Below are positions 34,025-41,938 of a stretch of DNA of 64,000 nucleotides, in pieces. The stretch's first letter is position 1, and every line of letters starts with the position of its first letter. Where the stretch lies: positions 124,001 through 188,000 of the forward strand of contig JARWZO010000027.1 of NCBI GenBank assembly GCA_029866325.1. The letters are read 5' to 3'. Made by a program: the position numbers and the translations under genes. The stretch is from Fluviicola sp. Its GTDB lineage: Bacteria; Bacteroidota; Bacteroidia; Flavobacteriales_D; Crocinitomicaceae. Below the pieces are notes generated by a model. That model saw only the letters and a list, made by a program, of their open reading frames with translations. It ran no database searches and had not been told where the DNA came from.

Positions 34025-34210
34025 GCTTTGGCAGGTATTCTGACTCCCCTCAGTTCTGTTTCGTCTTCCCATCGGTAATGCACCAACAGTGACTTCGTGA
34101 AACAGCTTTGACAAGGGTTACAGCTGCAGATACAGTTTCGGATTCACACCGAATTCCCTATTAATTCCTCCCGTTCAATTCGAAAACATCCTGTTTGGAA
34201 ACCTAAAACC
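34025..34210 (-). ncRNA. Cobalamin (B12) riboswitch
   Basis: On the minus strand the conserved blocks come in order: GGGAATTCGGTGTGAATCC, GCAGCTGTAACCC, AGTCACTG, GGGAAGACG, and the B12 box AGTCAGAATACC followed by TGCC. It ends ~120 bases before the DUF4465 gene ATG. When cobalamin is bound such elements lower expression of uptake genes. The leader after it contains a 15-nt complement to the aptamer (33955-33969 versus 34048-34062) that may be part of the switch. The boundaries are approximate. Confidence 0.93.
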
Positions 34211-34333
34211 GTGGCGAAGATACACAATTTTATTTCACACGTATTACGAATATCGTTGTCGAAGTCTCCAAAACAAGATTGGAACTCAGATGCAGCAAAG
34301 AGCTATAGACACCCTGCTGTTAATAAAATTCAA

Positions 34334-34362
34334 TTGCCGATTGGAAAAAAAGATTATTTTTG
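34334..34362 (+). promoter_or_regulatory. Bacteroidota-type promoter of the TPR-ribH-glmM run
   Basis: TTG at 34334-34336, an 18-base gap and TATTTTTG at 34355-34362; 21 bases upstream of the ATG at 34384. Confidence 0.65.
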
Positions 34363-34383
34363 CATCGCTTAAACGTACAACAG

Positions 34384-35025
34384 ATGGCAAAAAATAACAG
34401 CACTAATAACCTGAAACAACAATTTAAAGAAAACAAACAATTGCGAATGATCACCTATGGTATCGGTGGTCTTGTAGTAGTGCTTGTAGGGTATTTGGTG
34501 TACCGTCAATTCATTTTTGGACCTGAAAATGACAAGTCAAAAGGTGCTTATGTAAAAGGACTAAACCTTGCTTCTCAGGATTCTACTGATTTGGCGATTG
34601 CTGAGTTGGAAAGTGTTGTGAAAAAATACGACGGAACCGTTGGTGGTGAAAACGCTCAGTTGGTTTTGGGTCGTCAGTACATGACAAAAGGTAACTTCAA
34701 AAAAGCGCTTTCTACATTGGAAGGTGTGAAAGTAAGTGATACATACGCCAAAGTTGGTGTGATCGGTTTGCAAGGTGACTGCTATAGTGAAATGGGTAAA
34801 TACCAAGACGCTCTTGATAAATACACTGAAGCAGCAGAAACAAACGAAAACGAAAAAACAACTCCGGAATACTTGTTCAAAGCAGCCTTGGTTGCTGAAC
34901 ACTTGAAAAACTTCGAAAAAGCAACTGAATTGTACGAACGCATCCGCGATAACTACTCTCAGTTTGCTCAACAAAAAGCAATAGAGAAATTCATTGCACG
35001 ATCTAAAAACACAAAACTGAAATAA
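34384..35025 (+). CDS. Membrane-anchored TPR protein (YfgM-like layout)
   Basis: This is 213 residues from the ATG at 34384. A short Lys/Gln-rich cytoplasmic tip is followed by one membrane helix (about 23-43, ITYGIGGLVVVLVGYLVYRQ) and four TPR-like helical pairs (about 58-205; AELESVVKKYDG; LGRQYMTKGNFKKALSTLEG; DCYSEMGKYQDALDKYTEAA; ALVAEHLKNFEKATELYERI). The layout recalls YfgM-type chaperone partners. It is directly upstream of ribH (1-base gap), an order seen widely in Bacteroidota. The codon use looks like that of a highly expressed gene. Confidence 0.8.
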   Translation: MAKNNSTNNLKQQFKENKQLRMITYGIGGLVVVLVGYLVYRQFIFGPENDKSKGAYVKGLNLASQDSTDLAIAELESVVKKYDGTVGGENAQLVLGRQYMTKGNFKKALSTLEGVKVSDTYAKVGVIGLQGDCYSEMGKYQDALDKYTEAAETNENEKTTPEYLFKAALVAEHLKNFEKATELYERIRDNYSQFAQQKAIEKFIARSKNTKLK

Positions 35026-35026
35026 A

Positions 35027-35548
35027 GTGGCAACAAGTCTCAAGAACTTATCTGCTTACGATAAACATACTATTCCAAACGGTGCCGATTTTAAGATCGG
35101 CATTGTTGTTTCTGAGTGGAACGATCACATCACCAACAAATTATTGCAAGGTGCTGTTGATACCTTACTCGAGAATGGTGTAAGCGAAAACAATATCCTC
35201 ATTCACCGCGTTCCCGGAGCGTTTGAATTGCCATTGGGCGCCCAGTGGTTGCTCGAAACAATCAATCCTGACGGTGTAATATCCATCGGTGTGGTAATCC
35301 AGGGCGAGACTCGTCATTTCGATTTTGTTTGCGGTGGAGCCACGCAAGGTATCATGGACATAACCCTTAAGTATAACAAACCCGTTTCGTTTTGCCTCCT
35401 CACCGATAATACCGAACAGCAATCCATTGATCGGGCCGGCGGAAAACATGGAAACAAAGGGGTGGAATGCGCTGTTACCTTGTTAAAAATGATCGGATTG
35501 AAACGATCACTTATTACCAAAAACAAAGTAGGTTATGACGCTGATTAA
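35027..35548 (+). CDS. ribH: 6,7-dimethyl-8-ribityllumazine synthase
   Basis: This 173-residue protein makes the penultimate compound of riboflavin from the butanone phosphate and the ribitylaminouracil. KIGIVVSEWN, HRVPGAFELPLGAQWL, GVVIQGETRHFDFVCGG and FCLLTDNTEQQSIDRAGG are family signatures; the His of GETRHFDF is the catalytic base. The start is GTG at 35027, one base after the preceding stop, reading MATSLKNLSAYD, which matches homologues. It overlaps glmM by 14 bases. Confidence 0.96.
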   Translation: MATSLKNLSAYDKHTIPNGADFKIGIVVSEWNDHITNKLLQGAVDTLLENGVSENNILIHRVPGAFELPLGAQWLLETINPDGVISIGVVIQGETRHFDFVCGGATQGIMDITLKYNKPVSFCLLTDNTEQQSIDRAGGKHGNKGVECAVTLLKMIGLKRSLITKNKVGYDAD

Positions 35549-36917
35549 ATCAATTTCTGGCATTCGTGGAACAATCGGTGGTAAACCCGGCGATGCACTA
35601 ACTCCAATTGACGCAGTACAATTTGCCGCTGCTTACGGTTCATGGTTAAAATTGCGCTTTCCGAATCAGCGACTAAAAGTAGTTGTAGGAAGAGATGCCC
35701 GTATTTCAGGTGAAATGATCTCGCAATTGGTCACTAATACCTTGATGGGCCTTGGAATTGATGTTGTACAACTTGGTTTGTCGACTACTCCAACGGTAGA
35801 AATGGCGGTTCCGTATCACAAAGCCAATGGCGGAATTATCCTCACAGCCAGTCACAATCCAAAACAATGGAATGCCCTCAAATTGCTGAACGAAAAAGGT
35901 GAATTTATCTCCGGTGCCGAAGGCGAACATTTGTTGGCAATTGCTACCAGCGGTGATTTCGATTTCGCAGAAGTAGATGATTTAGGTCAACTGACAAACG
36001 ATACAACTGCAATAGAACGACACATAGAAACCATTTTGGCATTAGATGATGTTGATATTGCAGCGATAACTGCAGCCGATTTTTCCATCGTTGTTGATGC
36101 CGTCAATTCAACCGGTGGAATAGCTGTTCCGGCGTTGTTGCGAAAGCTTGGAGTAACAAAAATTACCGAGTTGTACTGCGAACCTACAGGACATTTTCCG
36201 CATAATCCTGAGCCTTTACCCGAGCATTTAACAGAACTTTCTCAGAAAATTCAAGAAGTAAAAGCCGATTTAGGCATTACCGTTGATCCGGACGTAGATC
36301 GTTTGGCCTTGGTCAATGAAGACGGATCCATGTTTGGCGAAGAATATACACTTGTGGCTGTTTCAGAATACATTCTTTCGCGTCGCAAGGGAGCAACGGT
36401 TTCCAATCTTTCTTCTACGCGCGCATTGCGTGATGTAACTGAGGAAAACGGTTGTGAATATCACGCTTCGGCAGTTGGTGAAGTGAATGTGGTGGAAAAA
36501 ATGAAAGCGGTAAATGCCGTAATTGGTGGTGAAGGAAATGGTGGAATTATCTATCCTGATTTACATTATGGTCGCGATTCATTGGTTGGAATTGCCTTGT
36601 TTTTGACCCATTTAGCTCAGAAAAAAGTGTCAATGACGGCTTTACGTGCTTCGTACCCAAACTACGAAATGGCGAAGAAAAAGATCGAATTAACACCCGG
36701 AATTGATGTAGATGGCATTCTTCAAACCATGGCGAAACGCTACGAAAATGAAGAAGTAGATACAACCGACGGTGTAAAAATTTACATTGGCAAAGAATGG
36801 GTTCACCTGCGTAAAAGCAATACAGAACCGATTATCCGTGTCTATACAGAAAGCAAAGATGCACAAGCCGCATCCGATCTGGCCGACAAAATAATTAACG
36901 AAATAAAATCACTGTAG
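35535..36917 (+). CDS. glmM: Phosphoglucosamine mutase
   Basis: This 460-residue phosphohexomutase converts glucosamine-6-phosphate to glucosamine-1-phosphate for cell-wall precursors. The N-terminal SISGIRGTIGG, the active-site loop LTASHNPKQWN (Ser106 phosphorylated), the metal-binding DPDVDRLALV, the sugar loop GGEGNGGIIYP and the phosphate loop RKSNTEPIIRVY are all present. GlmM is favoured over phosphomannomutase by the GEGNGG loop, but Bacteroidota members can be hard to separate. The TAG stop is embedded in the first base pairs of the downstream terminator stem. Confidence 0.9.
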   Translation: MTLIKSISGIRGTIGGKPGDALTPIDAVQFAAAYGSWLKLRFPNQRLKVVVGRDARISGEMISQLVTNTLMGLGIDVVQLGLSTTPTVEMAVPYHKANGGIILTASHNPKQWNALKLLNEKGEFISGAEGEHLLAIATSGDFDFAEVDDLGQLTNDTTAIERHIETILALDDVDIAAITAADFSIVVDAVNSTGGIAVPALLRKLGVTKITELYCEPTGHFPHNPEPLPEHLTELSQKIQEVKADLGITVDPDVDRLALVNEDGSMFGEEYTLVAVSEYILSRRKGATVSNLSSTRALRDVTEENGCEYHASAVGEVNVVEKMKAVNAVIGGEGNGGIIYPDLHYGRDSLVGIALFLTHLAQKKVSMTALRASYPNYEMAKKKIELTPGIDVDGILQTMAKRYENEEVDTTDGVKIYIGKEWVHLRKSNTEPIIRVYTESKDAQAASDLADKIINEIKSL

Positions 36918-36944
36918 GCGCGGGACGCATCCCGCGCCTTTTTT
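36917..36944 (+). terminator. Terminator built from a REP-like palindrome
   Basis: GGCGCGGGA (36917-36925), loop CGCA, TCCCGCGCC (36930-36938) and then six T. The stem is the shared REP core, so here the repeat supplies a terminator. It is followed by TTGAATGACATGAAACAA, also seen after the repeat at 38792. Confidence 0.85.
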
Positions 36945-37045
36945 GTTTTGTTGAATGACATGAAACAACACCTATTTCAAACCCAATTTTAACAATTGCT
37001 GAACCTATTTCCTATTCGCTGGTACTGTGTAAAAATTTTGATCCC

Positions 37046-38722
37046 ATGAAAAAAGTAATTGGTTTAGTAGGAAGTTTGTGCATCGCGCTTAGCACATTTG
37101 CTACTGAGAAAGAAACCATCAAATCGAGCATTTCAGAAGTAACTGTATACACACAAGGTGCGCAAGTATACCGAAAAGCAACGTATACGGTAAAACCAGG
37201 AGTCACTCAATTGGTCATTGAAGGCATCAGCCCGAATATTGATCCGAAAAGCCTTCAGGTAAAAGCAACAGGTAATGTTGTGTTGATCGACTCCAAGTAT
37301 TCCATGTTTTATCCGCAACCGGTTGTGGTGAAATTGGAAGGCTTACCCTTGAAAATCAGAAAAGACATTCAACTGTTACAGGATTCCATTTCGGATATCG
37401 ATTATGAAATCCGCGAAATTCAGGATGAAATAGATGTATTGACAGCCACCAAAAGCATTTTGGCAAATAATGGAGCAATCAAAGGACAAGGAAAGGTGAA
37501 TGACTCGATTCAGTTGTTGAAACAAGCCGTTGATTATTATCAGGTAAAAATGAATGAGCTCAACAAAAAAATGCTTGCCTTGAATCGTCGCAAATCAGAA
37601 AAAGACTTCAAACGTTCAGGGATGCACGCGCGTATGCAGGATTTGAAAAATTTCCAATCTTCTAGCGCTCCTGAGCAACCGAAAGGACCTATTCATCAAA
37701 TCATGATAACCGTTTCTGCCAAAGAAGCAGCTACCGGTAAATTGACAGTTTCCTACCTTGTTACCGGTGCAAGTTGGGTGCCGATGTACGATCTTAGAAG
37801 TGATATTGCAACAGGTAAAATCAACCTGACATACAAAGCTCATGTGAGCCAAAATACGAGTGAAGATTGGGACGATGTGCGTTTAACGGTTTCTACCAAT
37901 AATCCTTATCAAAACAAAACACGTCCTGTTCTTCATCCGTGGTACATTGATTATTATGTTGCGAGTGTCTATTACAATCAGCCAAATTATTCCTATTCTA
38001 ATGCACCCATGCCGCAGGTAATGTCAAGCGAAGCAAAATCAAATGCAGGCGCTATGGAAGACATGGAGGGCGATGCCCAGACAGCTAGTGATTTTACGAC
38101 CATGATTGATCGTGTACTTTCAGCAGAGTTTAAAATCGATTTGCCTTATTCTATCAAAAGTGATGGCGAAGAACACATGGTATTGGTGAAAAACATCGAT
38201 TTGAATGCCAATTACAAATATATCAGTGTTCCTAAATTGGATCCGAGTGCTTACTTGGTAGCACAAATCGTGAAACTGGATGAATTGCAATTGGTTCCGG
38301 CAACAGCCAATATTTTCTTCGACGGAACCTATATCGGTGAAACGTATTTGGATCCAACTACAATGGATGATACACTTTCATTGAGCCTTGGTAAAGACCC
38401 GAATATCATCGTGAAACGTACCTTGTTGAAGAAAGAAATGAAGGAGAAAATCGTTGGGAATACCAAAGAGCGTATAATGTCGTACGAATTGGAGATCAAA
38501 AACCTCAAATCGACGAACATTCAATTGATTGTGAAAGATCAATTGCCGGTAACACAAAATGCCGACATCATCATCGAGCCGATTGATTTGGATAAAGCGA
38601 ACTACAATCCTGTCACAGGTATTCTCAACTGGGAATTTGAAATGAAACCGAAAGAAAACCGTAAGATTCATTTCAGTTACCGTGTGAAACACAACAAAGA
38701 CAAAGAGGTTATCTTGCAATAA
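37046..38722 (+). CDS. Mucoidy inhibitor MuiA-family protein (DUF4140/DUF4139)
   Basis: This is a 558-residue exported protein. A signal peptide (1-19) is followed by a DUF4140 domain (about 25-120; VTVYTQGAQVYRKATYTVKP; EGISPNIDPKSLQVKA). A coiled coil (about 108-195) precedes a DUF4139 domain (about 210-558; VSYLVTGASWVPMYDLRSD; ITYKAHVSQNTSEDWDDV-like; TYIGETYLDPTTMDDTLSL). The biochemical function is unknown in the family. It is monocistronic, with a terminator at 38745. Confidence 0.88.
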   Translation: MKKVIGLVGSLCIALSTFATEKETIKSSISEVTVYTQGAQVYRKATYTVKPGVTQLVIEGISPNIDPKSLQVKATGNVVLIDSKYSMFYPQPVVVKLEGLPLKIRKDIQLLQDSISDIDYEIREIQDEIDVLTATKSILANNGAIKGQGKVNDSIQLLKQAVDYYQVKMNELNKKMLALNRRKSEKDFKRSGMHARMQDLKNFQSSSAPEQPKGPIHQIMITVSAKEAATGKLTVSYLVTGASWVPMYDLRSDIATGKINLTYKAHVSQNTSEDWDDVRLTVSTNNPYQNKTRPVLHPWYIDYYVASVYYNQPNYSYSNAPMPQVMSSEAKSNAGAMEDMEGDAQTASDFTTMIDRVLSAEFKIDLPYSIKSDGEEHMVLVKNIDLNANYKYISVPKLDPSAYLVAQIVKLDELQLVPATANIFFDGTYIGETYLDPTTMDDTLSLSLGKDPNIIVKRTLLKKEMKEKIVGNTKERIMSYELEIKNLKSTNIQLIVKDQLPVTQNADIIIEPIDLDKANYNPVTGILNWEFEMKPKENRKIHFSYRVKHNKDKEVILQ

Positions 38723-38744
38723 TAAACATAGGAAAAACCATTGT

Positions 38745-38772
38745 AGGCCTGGGATTTATTCCAGGCCTTTTT
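38745..38772 (+). terminator. Intrinsic terminator after the MuiA-type gene
   Basis: AGGCCTGG (38745-38752) and CCAGGCCT (38761-38768) pair around eight bases and are followed by TTTTTG. Confidence 0.82.
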
Positions 38773-38791
38773 GTTGAATCACTTTCTGTAA

Positions 38792-38950
38792 GCGCGGTAC
38801 GCATCTCGCGCCCTAGTTGAATAACATGAAACAATGCCGCCGCATGAACCAATCAGATGATCTGTAAGCGCGGGATAACTTATCAGCCTCGGTGATCCTG
38901 GACCTTTTTTGTTGGATCACTTTTGTAAGTGCGGGACGCATCCCGCGCCT
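38792..38950. repeat. Cluster of three REP-like palindromes
   Basis: A decayed short form (GCGCGGTACGCATCTCGCGC, 38792-38811), a long form (GCGCGGGAT at 38868-38876, then AACTTATCAGCCTCGG and a decayed right arm to 38904) and a perfect short form (TGCGGGA/TCCCGCG, 38930-38947). Shared flanks recur: TTTTTTGTTG(G/A)ATCACTTT before units and TGAATAACATGAA after them. The region 38723-39030 holds only these and two terminators. Confidence 0.82.
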
Positions 38951-38976
38951 GAATAACATGAAGAAAAAACAGCGCA

Positions 38977-39008
38977 ACAAAAAAGGGCTTCCCAATCGGA
39001 AAGCCCTT
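38977..39008 (-). terminator. Terminator of the minus-strand T9SS gene
   Basis: Minus strand AAGGGCTTTCC / GGGAAGCCCTT stem followed by TTTTTTG; 23 bases past the stop of the gene at 39031. Confidence 0.82.
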
Positions 39009-39030
39009 CATATTAAAAGAATGTTAATTC

Positions 39031-39831
39031 TTAGTTTTTCACGAAGTTACCACGAGCAACTTTACCTGAAACGGTAATAGCTTCGTATAGGTACATTCCT
39101 GATTTCAAATCAGCAACGTTAACGTTAGATGTAGCAGAAATAAATGCTACTTTACCATCCATTGTCATAATACGTACTTCAGCCAACTCTTCTGTTGTAA
39201 CGATGTTCAATACTTCGTTAGCAGGATTAGGGAAAACAGAAGCTTCAGTAATTGCTTCGTTGATACCCGCAGCATTTTCTACATTGATATCGTCCAATAC
39301 GATGAAGTTCTCATCTGTACAGTTGTGGTGACGGAATACTAACAATACTGTATCTTGACCCGCCATTGAAGAAATGTCGTAGTTGAAAGTATACATTTGC
39401 TCACCACCAGCCAAAGCAGCAGCGTGAACCGGACTTGCAGTAGCAATATCATTTACACTGTTCAAAACATAAACAGAAATAAATTCTTGGTAAAAGTTAG
39501 AAGCAGTTGACTCAGGAGAACCTACTTTAAAAGACAAAGTAACGTTACCTGTAACAGCAGACAAATCGATATTTGGCGAAATCAAGTAGTTGTCAGGAGT
39601 CAAAGGAGTACCATTTGGTTGTGGATTCGGATCCCATGAAGCCGAAATAGCCATGTTTCCTTGAGATGCAAAAGCAGCAGTTGTACCGATTCCCCAATTG
39701 TTTGTGTCTAAATCTGCTGGTCCTTGTAGGATTGACCAAGTTTGTGGTGTTGTCCAGTCCTCAGTGAAATACTGAGCATCTACATTTGTCAAAGCCAAAA
39801 CAGCTCCAATAGCAAGTAAAGTTTTTTTCAT
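39031..39831 (-). CDS. Secreted choice-of-anchor J-type protein with T9SS sorting domain
   Basis: This is 266 residues. A signal peptide (1-19) is followed by a jelly-roll domain of the choice-of-anchor J/MAM-like kind (about 22-180; FTEDWTTPQTWSILQGPADL; NWGIGTTAAF; DNYLISPNIDLSAVTGNVTL; FRHHNCTDENFIVLDDINVE). A sorting domain ends it (ASVFPNPANEVLNIVTTEEL to GNFVKN). Codon use is strongly biased, as in highly expressed genes of this window such as the TPR gene at 34384. TACATTTG on the minus strand (39868-39861) is a likely -7 element. Likely an abundant surface or matrix protein; ligand unknown. Confidence 0.85.
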   Translation of the reverse strand: MKKTLLAIGAVLALTNVDAQYFTEDWTTPQTWSILQGPADLDTNNWGIGTTAAFASQGNMAISASWDPNPQPNGTPLTPDNYLISPNIDLSAVTGNVTLSFKVGSPESTASNFYQEFISVYVLNSVNDIATASPVHAAALAGGEQMYTFNYDISSMAGQDTVLLVFRHHNCTDENFIVLDDINVENAAGINEAITEASVFPNPANEVLNIVTTEELAEVRIMTMDGKVAFISATSNVNVADLKSGMYLYEAITVSGKVARGNFVKN

Positions 39832-39944
39832 AGTTTTTTATTAAAAAGTTAATTCGATACCAAATGTAAAGACATACAACGAATGTTCCAAATAAAACTC
39901 CAAGAATGTTATGAAAGGTAGATGGTTGATTTCTCAGTGAGGAG

Positions 39945-40598
39945 TTAAAATAGGAGCATTTCAATCTTGTTTCGATGCAAAATTAAGTTGCCTTGGCTTT
40001 CCAATTGTTTGAGTAATCGCGAGATAACTACTCTAGAAGAGTTTAGTTCCTCCGCTATTTCGAAATGAGTGAGGTGTAAACTAGTAGTGCCGTTTATTTT
40101 GACTTTGTCAGATAAATAATTTTTCAACCTTTCGTCTAATTGTTTAAAAGCCAGACTGTCAATCGTATCAAGCATTTCTGTGAGCCGATGATTGAAACTG
40201 CTAATGATAAATGAGCGCCAACTGGCATATTGTACCATCCATTTATCCAAGAAAGCAATGGGAATAATAAGGAATTGTGCATCTTCTTCTACAACTGCTC
40301 TGATTGTACTTTTCAACAGTTTCGGATCAAATGTTAAAGACATGGCACAAGTATCACCGCTTTCTATATAGTAAAGCAATAATTCGTTCCCTTGATCGTC
40401 TTCTCGGAATACTTTCAGCGAACCGCTCAATAATAAAGGTATCCCTGGGAATGTTTGTCCAATTTCAATGAGCACAGTTCCTGCAGAAGCCTCTTTCAAC
40501 AGCATGTTAGAATGAATAGCTTCGATTAGTTCGGGTTCAAATAAGTATCCGAATTTTTCAGTGATGAGATTGTGCGTCCCTGATAGCATCTTTGTCAT
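39945..40598 (-). CDS. Crp/Fnr-family transcription regulator of the rhodanese locus
   Basis: This is 217 residues. A cyclic-nucleotide-type sensor domain (about 30-130; GTVLIEIGQTFPGIPLLLSG; GDTCAMSLTFDPKLL) is followed by a winged helix (about 150-217; LHLTHFEIAEELNSSRVVIS and RLLKQLESQGNLILH). It overlaps the DUF983 gene by 41 bases (the ATG at 40589 would give 32). Regulators of this type regularly stand beside DUF6132-rhodanese-thioredoxin genes in Bacteroidota, which here begin 0.5 kb away on the other strand. Confidence 0.86.
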   Translation of the reverse strand: MTKMLSGTHNLITEKFGYLFEPELIEAIHSNMLLKEASAGTVLIEIGQTFPGIPLLLSGSLKVFREDDQGNELLLYYIESGDTCAMSLTFDPKLLKSTIRAVVEEDAQFLIIPIAFLDKWMVQYASWRSFIISSFNHRLTEMLDTIDSLAFKQLDERLKNYLSDKVKINGTTSLHLTHFEIAEELNSSRVVISRLLKQLESQGNLILHRNKIEMLLF

Positions 40599-40956
40599 AT
40601 CCGAAGAAAAAATTGGCCCATATTATTTTTGAAAGTGCGTAAAAATAGGGACCGGCAGCTAAAGATACCAATGAAATGATAGTGATTTGCAAACCGGTTG
40701 ATGCATTCGGGAAAAATAAGTTAAAGGATACCCAACATGCCACAAAAAGCGCTACTCCAAGTGCATAAGAAACATACATGGCTCCGTAATAGAATCCAAT
40801 TTCCTTCTCGTATTTCAATCCACATTTCGGGCAATGTTCATGTGTATCTCCGGCTTTTCTAAGATTGTAAGGGTTGGCAACAAAAAAATCACCTTCCTGA
40901 CAGCGCGGACAAACCATTTTGACTATACTGTACAATTTTGTTCCCTTGCCAAACAT
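40558..40956 (-). CDS. DUF983 small membrane protein
   Basis: This is 132 residues from the ATG at 40956 (MFGKGTKLYSIVKMVCPRCQ), the family's usual start; the longer frame to 41118 adds unrelated residues. A zinc-ribbon pair (CPRCQEGDFF and HCPKCGLKY) precedes two membrane helices (about 62-82 and 92-112). The function is unknown. It is co-transcribed with the Crp/Fnr gene. Confidence 0.86.
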   Translation of the reverse strand: MFGKGTKLYSIVKMVCPRCQEGDFFVANPYNLRKAGDTHEHCPKCGLKYEKEIGFYYGAMYVSYALGVALFVACWVSFNLFFPNASTGLQITIISLVSLAAGPYFYALSKIIWANFFFGYDKDAIRDAQSHH

Positions 40957-40997
40957 CCTTTTTTTGTGCGAAATTAACGTAAAATTCCTCTTGAATA

Positions 40998-41013
40998 CAT
41001 GATAAAAGTCATG
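40998..41013. promoter_or_regulatory. Candidate Crp/Fnr operator between divergent operons
   Basis: CATGA-TAAAAG-TCATG has the 5-6-5 plan of Crp-type sites (TGTGA-N6-TCACA in E. coli). It lies between the DUF983/Crp genes and the DUF6132-rhodanese operon, whose start is ~105 bases away. A TATTTTTG at 41062-41069 could be a -7 element for the plus strand. Confidence 0.5.
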
Positions 41014-41118
41014 ATAACGGTATCGATTTGGGTCTTGTAACATAAGTGACATTATCTTGCCTATTTTTGAAACACCTTTGTATTCCGAACTGAACGGGGA
41101 ACGATCAAATGAAAGCAC

Positions 41119-41337
41119 ATGGAATGGATAAAAAGAAATAAATGGATCATGGTGGGCGCGGGAATAGGCGCTTTAGGTGGTTACGCTTATTACTATTTTG
41201 TAGGCTGCGCAAGCGGAACCTGTGCAATTACGTCTAGCCCGGTGAACAGCACGTTGTATGGAACACTCATGGGTGGGCTTTTTATGAATCTCTTTTCAGC
41301 AAAGGGAAAAACGGTAAATAAGAAAAAATATGAATGA
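41119..41337 (+). CDS. DUF6132 family small membrane protein
   Basis: This is 72 residues. Two hydrophobic segments flank FVGCASGTCAITSSPVNSTL, the Cys-bearing family signature. It is the first gene of a four-gene operon with rhodanese domains (8-base overlap with the next), and the two Cys suggest a thiol or persulfide role, which is inference. Confidence 0.83.
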   Translation: MEWIKRNKWIMVGAGIGALGGYAYYYFVGCASGTCAITSSPVNSTLYGTLMGGLFMNLFSAKGKTVNKKKYE

Positions 41338-41608
41338 TTGGACAAAAAGTGAAAACAAAGTAATTGTTGATGTGCGTTCGCATGCTGAATTTAGCGGTGG
41401 ACATGTAGTAGGTTCTGTTAATATTCCACTACAAGAGATCACGGATCATTTGGAAGAATTACTTCAGGCCGAAACATTGGTTTTTTGCTGTGCAAGTGGT
41501 GGAAGAAGCGGAATGGCGACTCAGTTACTTCAACAAAATGGGCACTCCAATGTCTTTAACGGAGGTAGTTGGTTGTCGGTAAATAACAGCATTAATACAA
41601 CTAAGTAA
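41330..41608 (+). CDS. Single-domain rhodanese-like protein
   Basis: This is 92 residues. DVRSHAEFSGGHVVGSVNIP and the active loop CCASGGRSG define a rhodanese; the second Cys is the likely sulfur carrier. It transfers sulfane sulfur in the cytoplasm, since no signal is present. It overlaps the next gene by one base. Confidence 0.9.
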   Translation: MNDWTKSENKVIVDVRSHAEFSGGHVVGSVNIPLQEITDHLEELLQAETLVFCCASGGRSGMATQLLQQNGHSNVFNGGSWLSVNNSINTTK

Positions 41609-41919
41609 TGGGATTTTTACAACGATTATTCGGTGGTAAACCATCGATTGATTTTGCTGAAATGGCAAAGCGTGGAGCTCAGTTAATTGACGTGCGATCG
41701 CGTCAGGAATATCAAGGTGGTCATATCAAAGGAAGTGTCAATATCCCCTTGGATCAATTGGCCGGATCACTAGCAAAAATAAAGAAAGATAAACCCGTTA
41801 TCACTTGTTGTGCTTCCGGAATGCGAAGCGGCTCAGCAGTAAATATATTGAAGTCAAACGGATTTCAGGAAGTTTACAACGGCGGAAGCTGGTTCAGATT
41901 ACAATCAAAAATCCATTAA
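41608..41919 (+). CDS. Single-domain rhodanese-like protein
   Basis: This is 103 residues, paralogous to the preceding gene (DVRSRQEYQGGHIKGSVNIP; active loop CCASGMRSG; end YNGGSWFRLQ versus FNGGSWLSVN). An extra N-terminal helix (MGFLQRLFGGKP) may touch the membrane. Tandem duplication is likely. Confidence 0.9.
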   Translation: MGFLQRLFGGKPSIDFAEMAKRGAQLIDVRSRQEYQGGHIKGSVNIPLDQLAGSLAKIKKDKPVITCCASGMRSGSAVNILKSNGFQEVYNGGSWFRLQSKIH

Positions 41920-41938
41920 TTCAACCCTTCAGTTTAAG

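Noticed and set aside
34041-34065. Third ECF promoter (TTCGTCTTCC at 34060)
   Set aside because: It lies on the opposite strand inside the B12 aptamer (conserved GGGAAGACG), and no TAAAGTAAAA block precedes it at the right distance.
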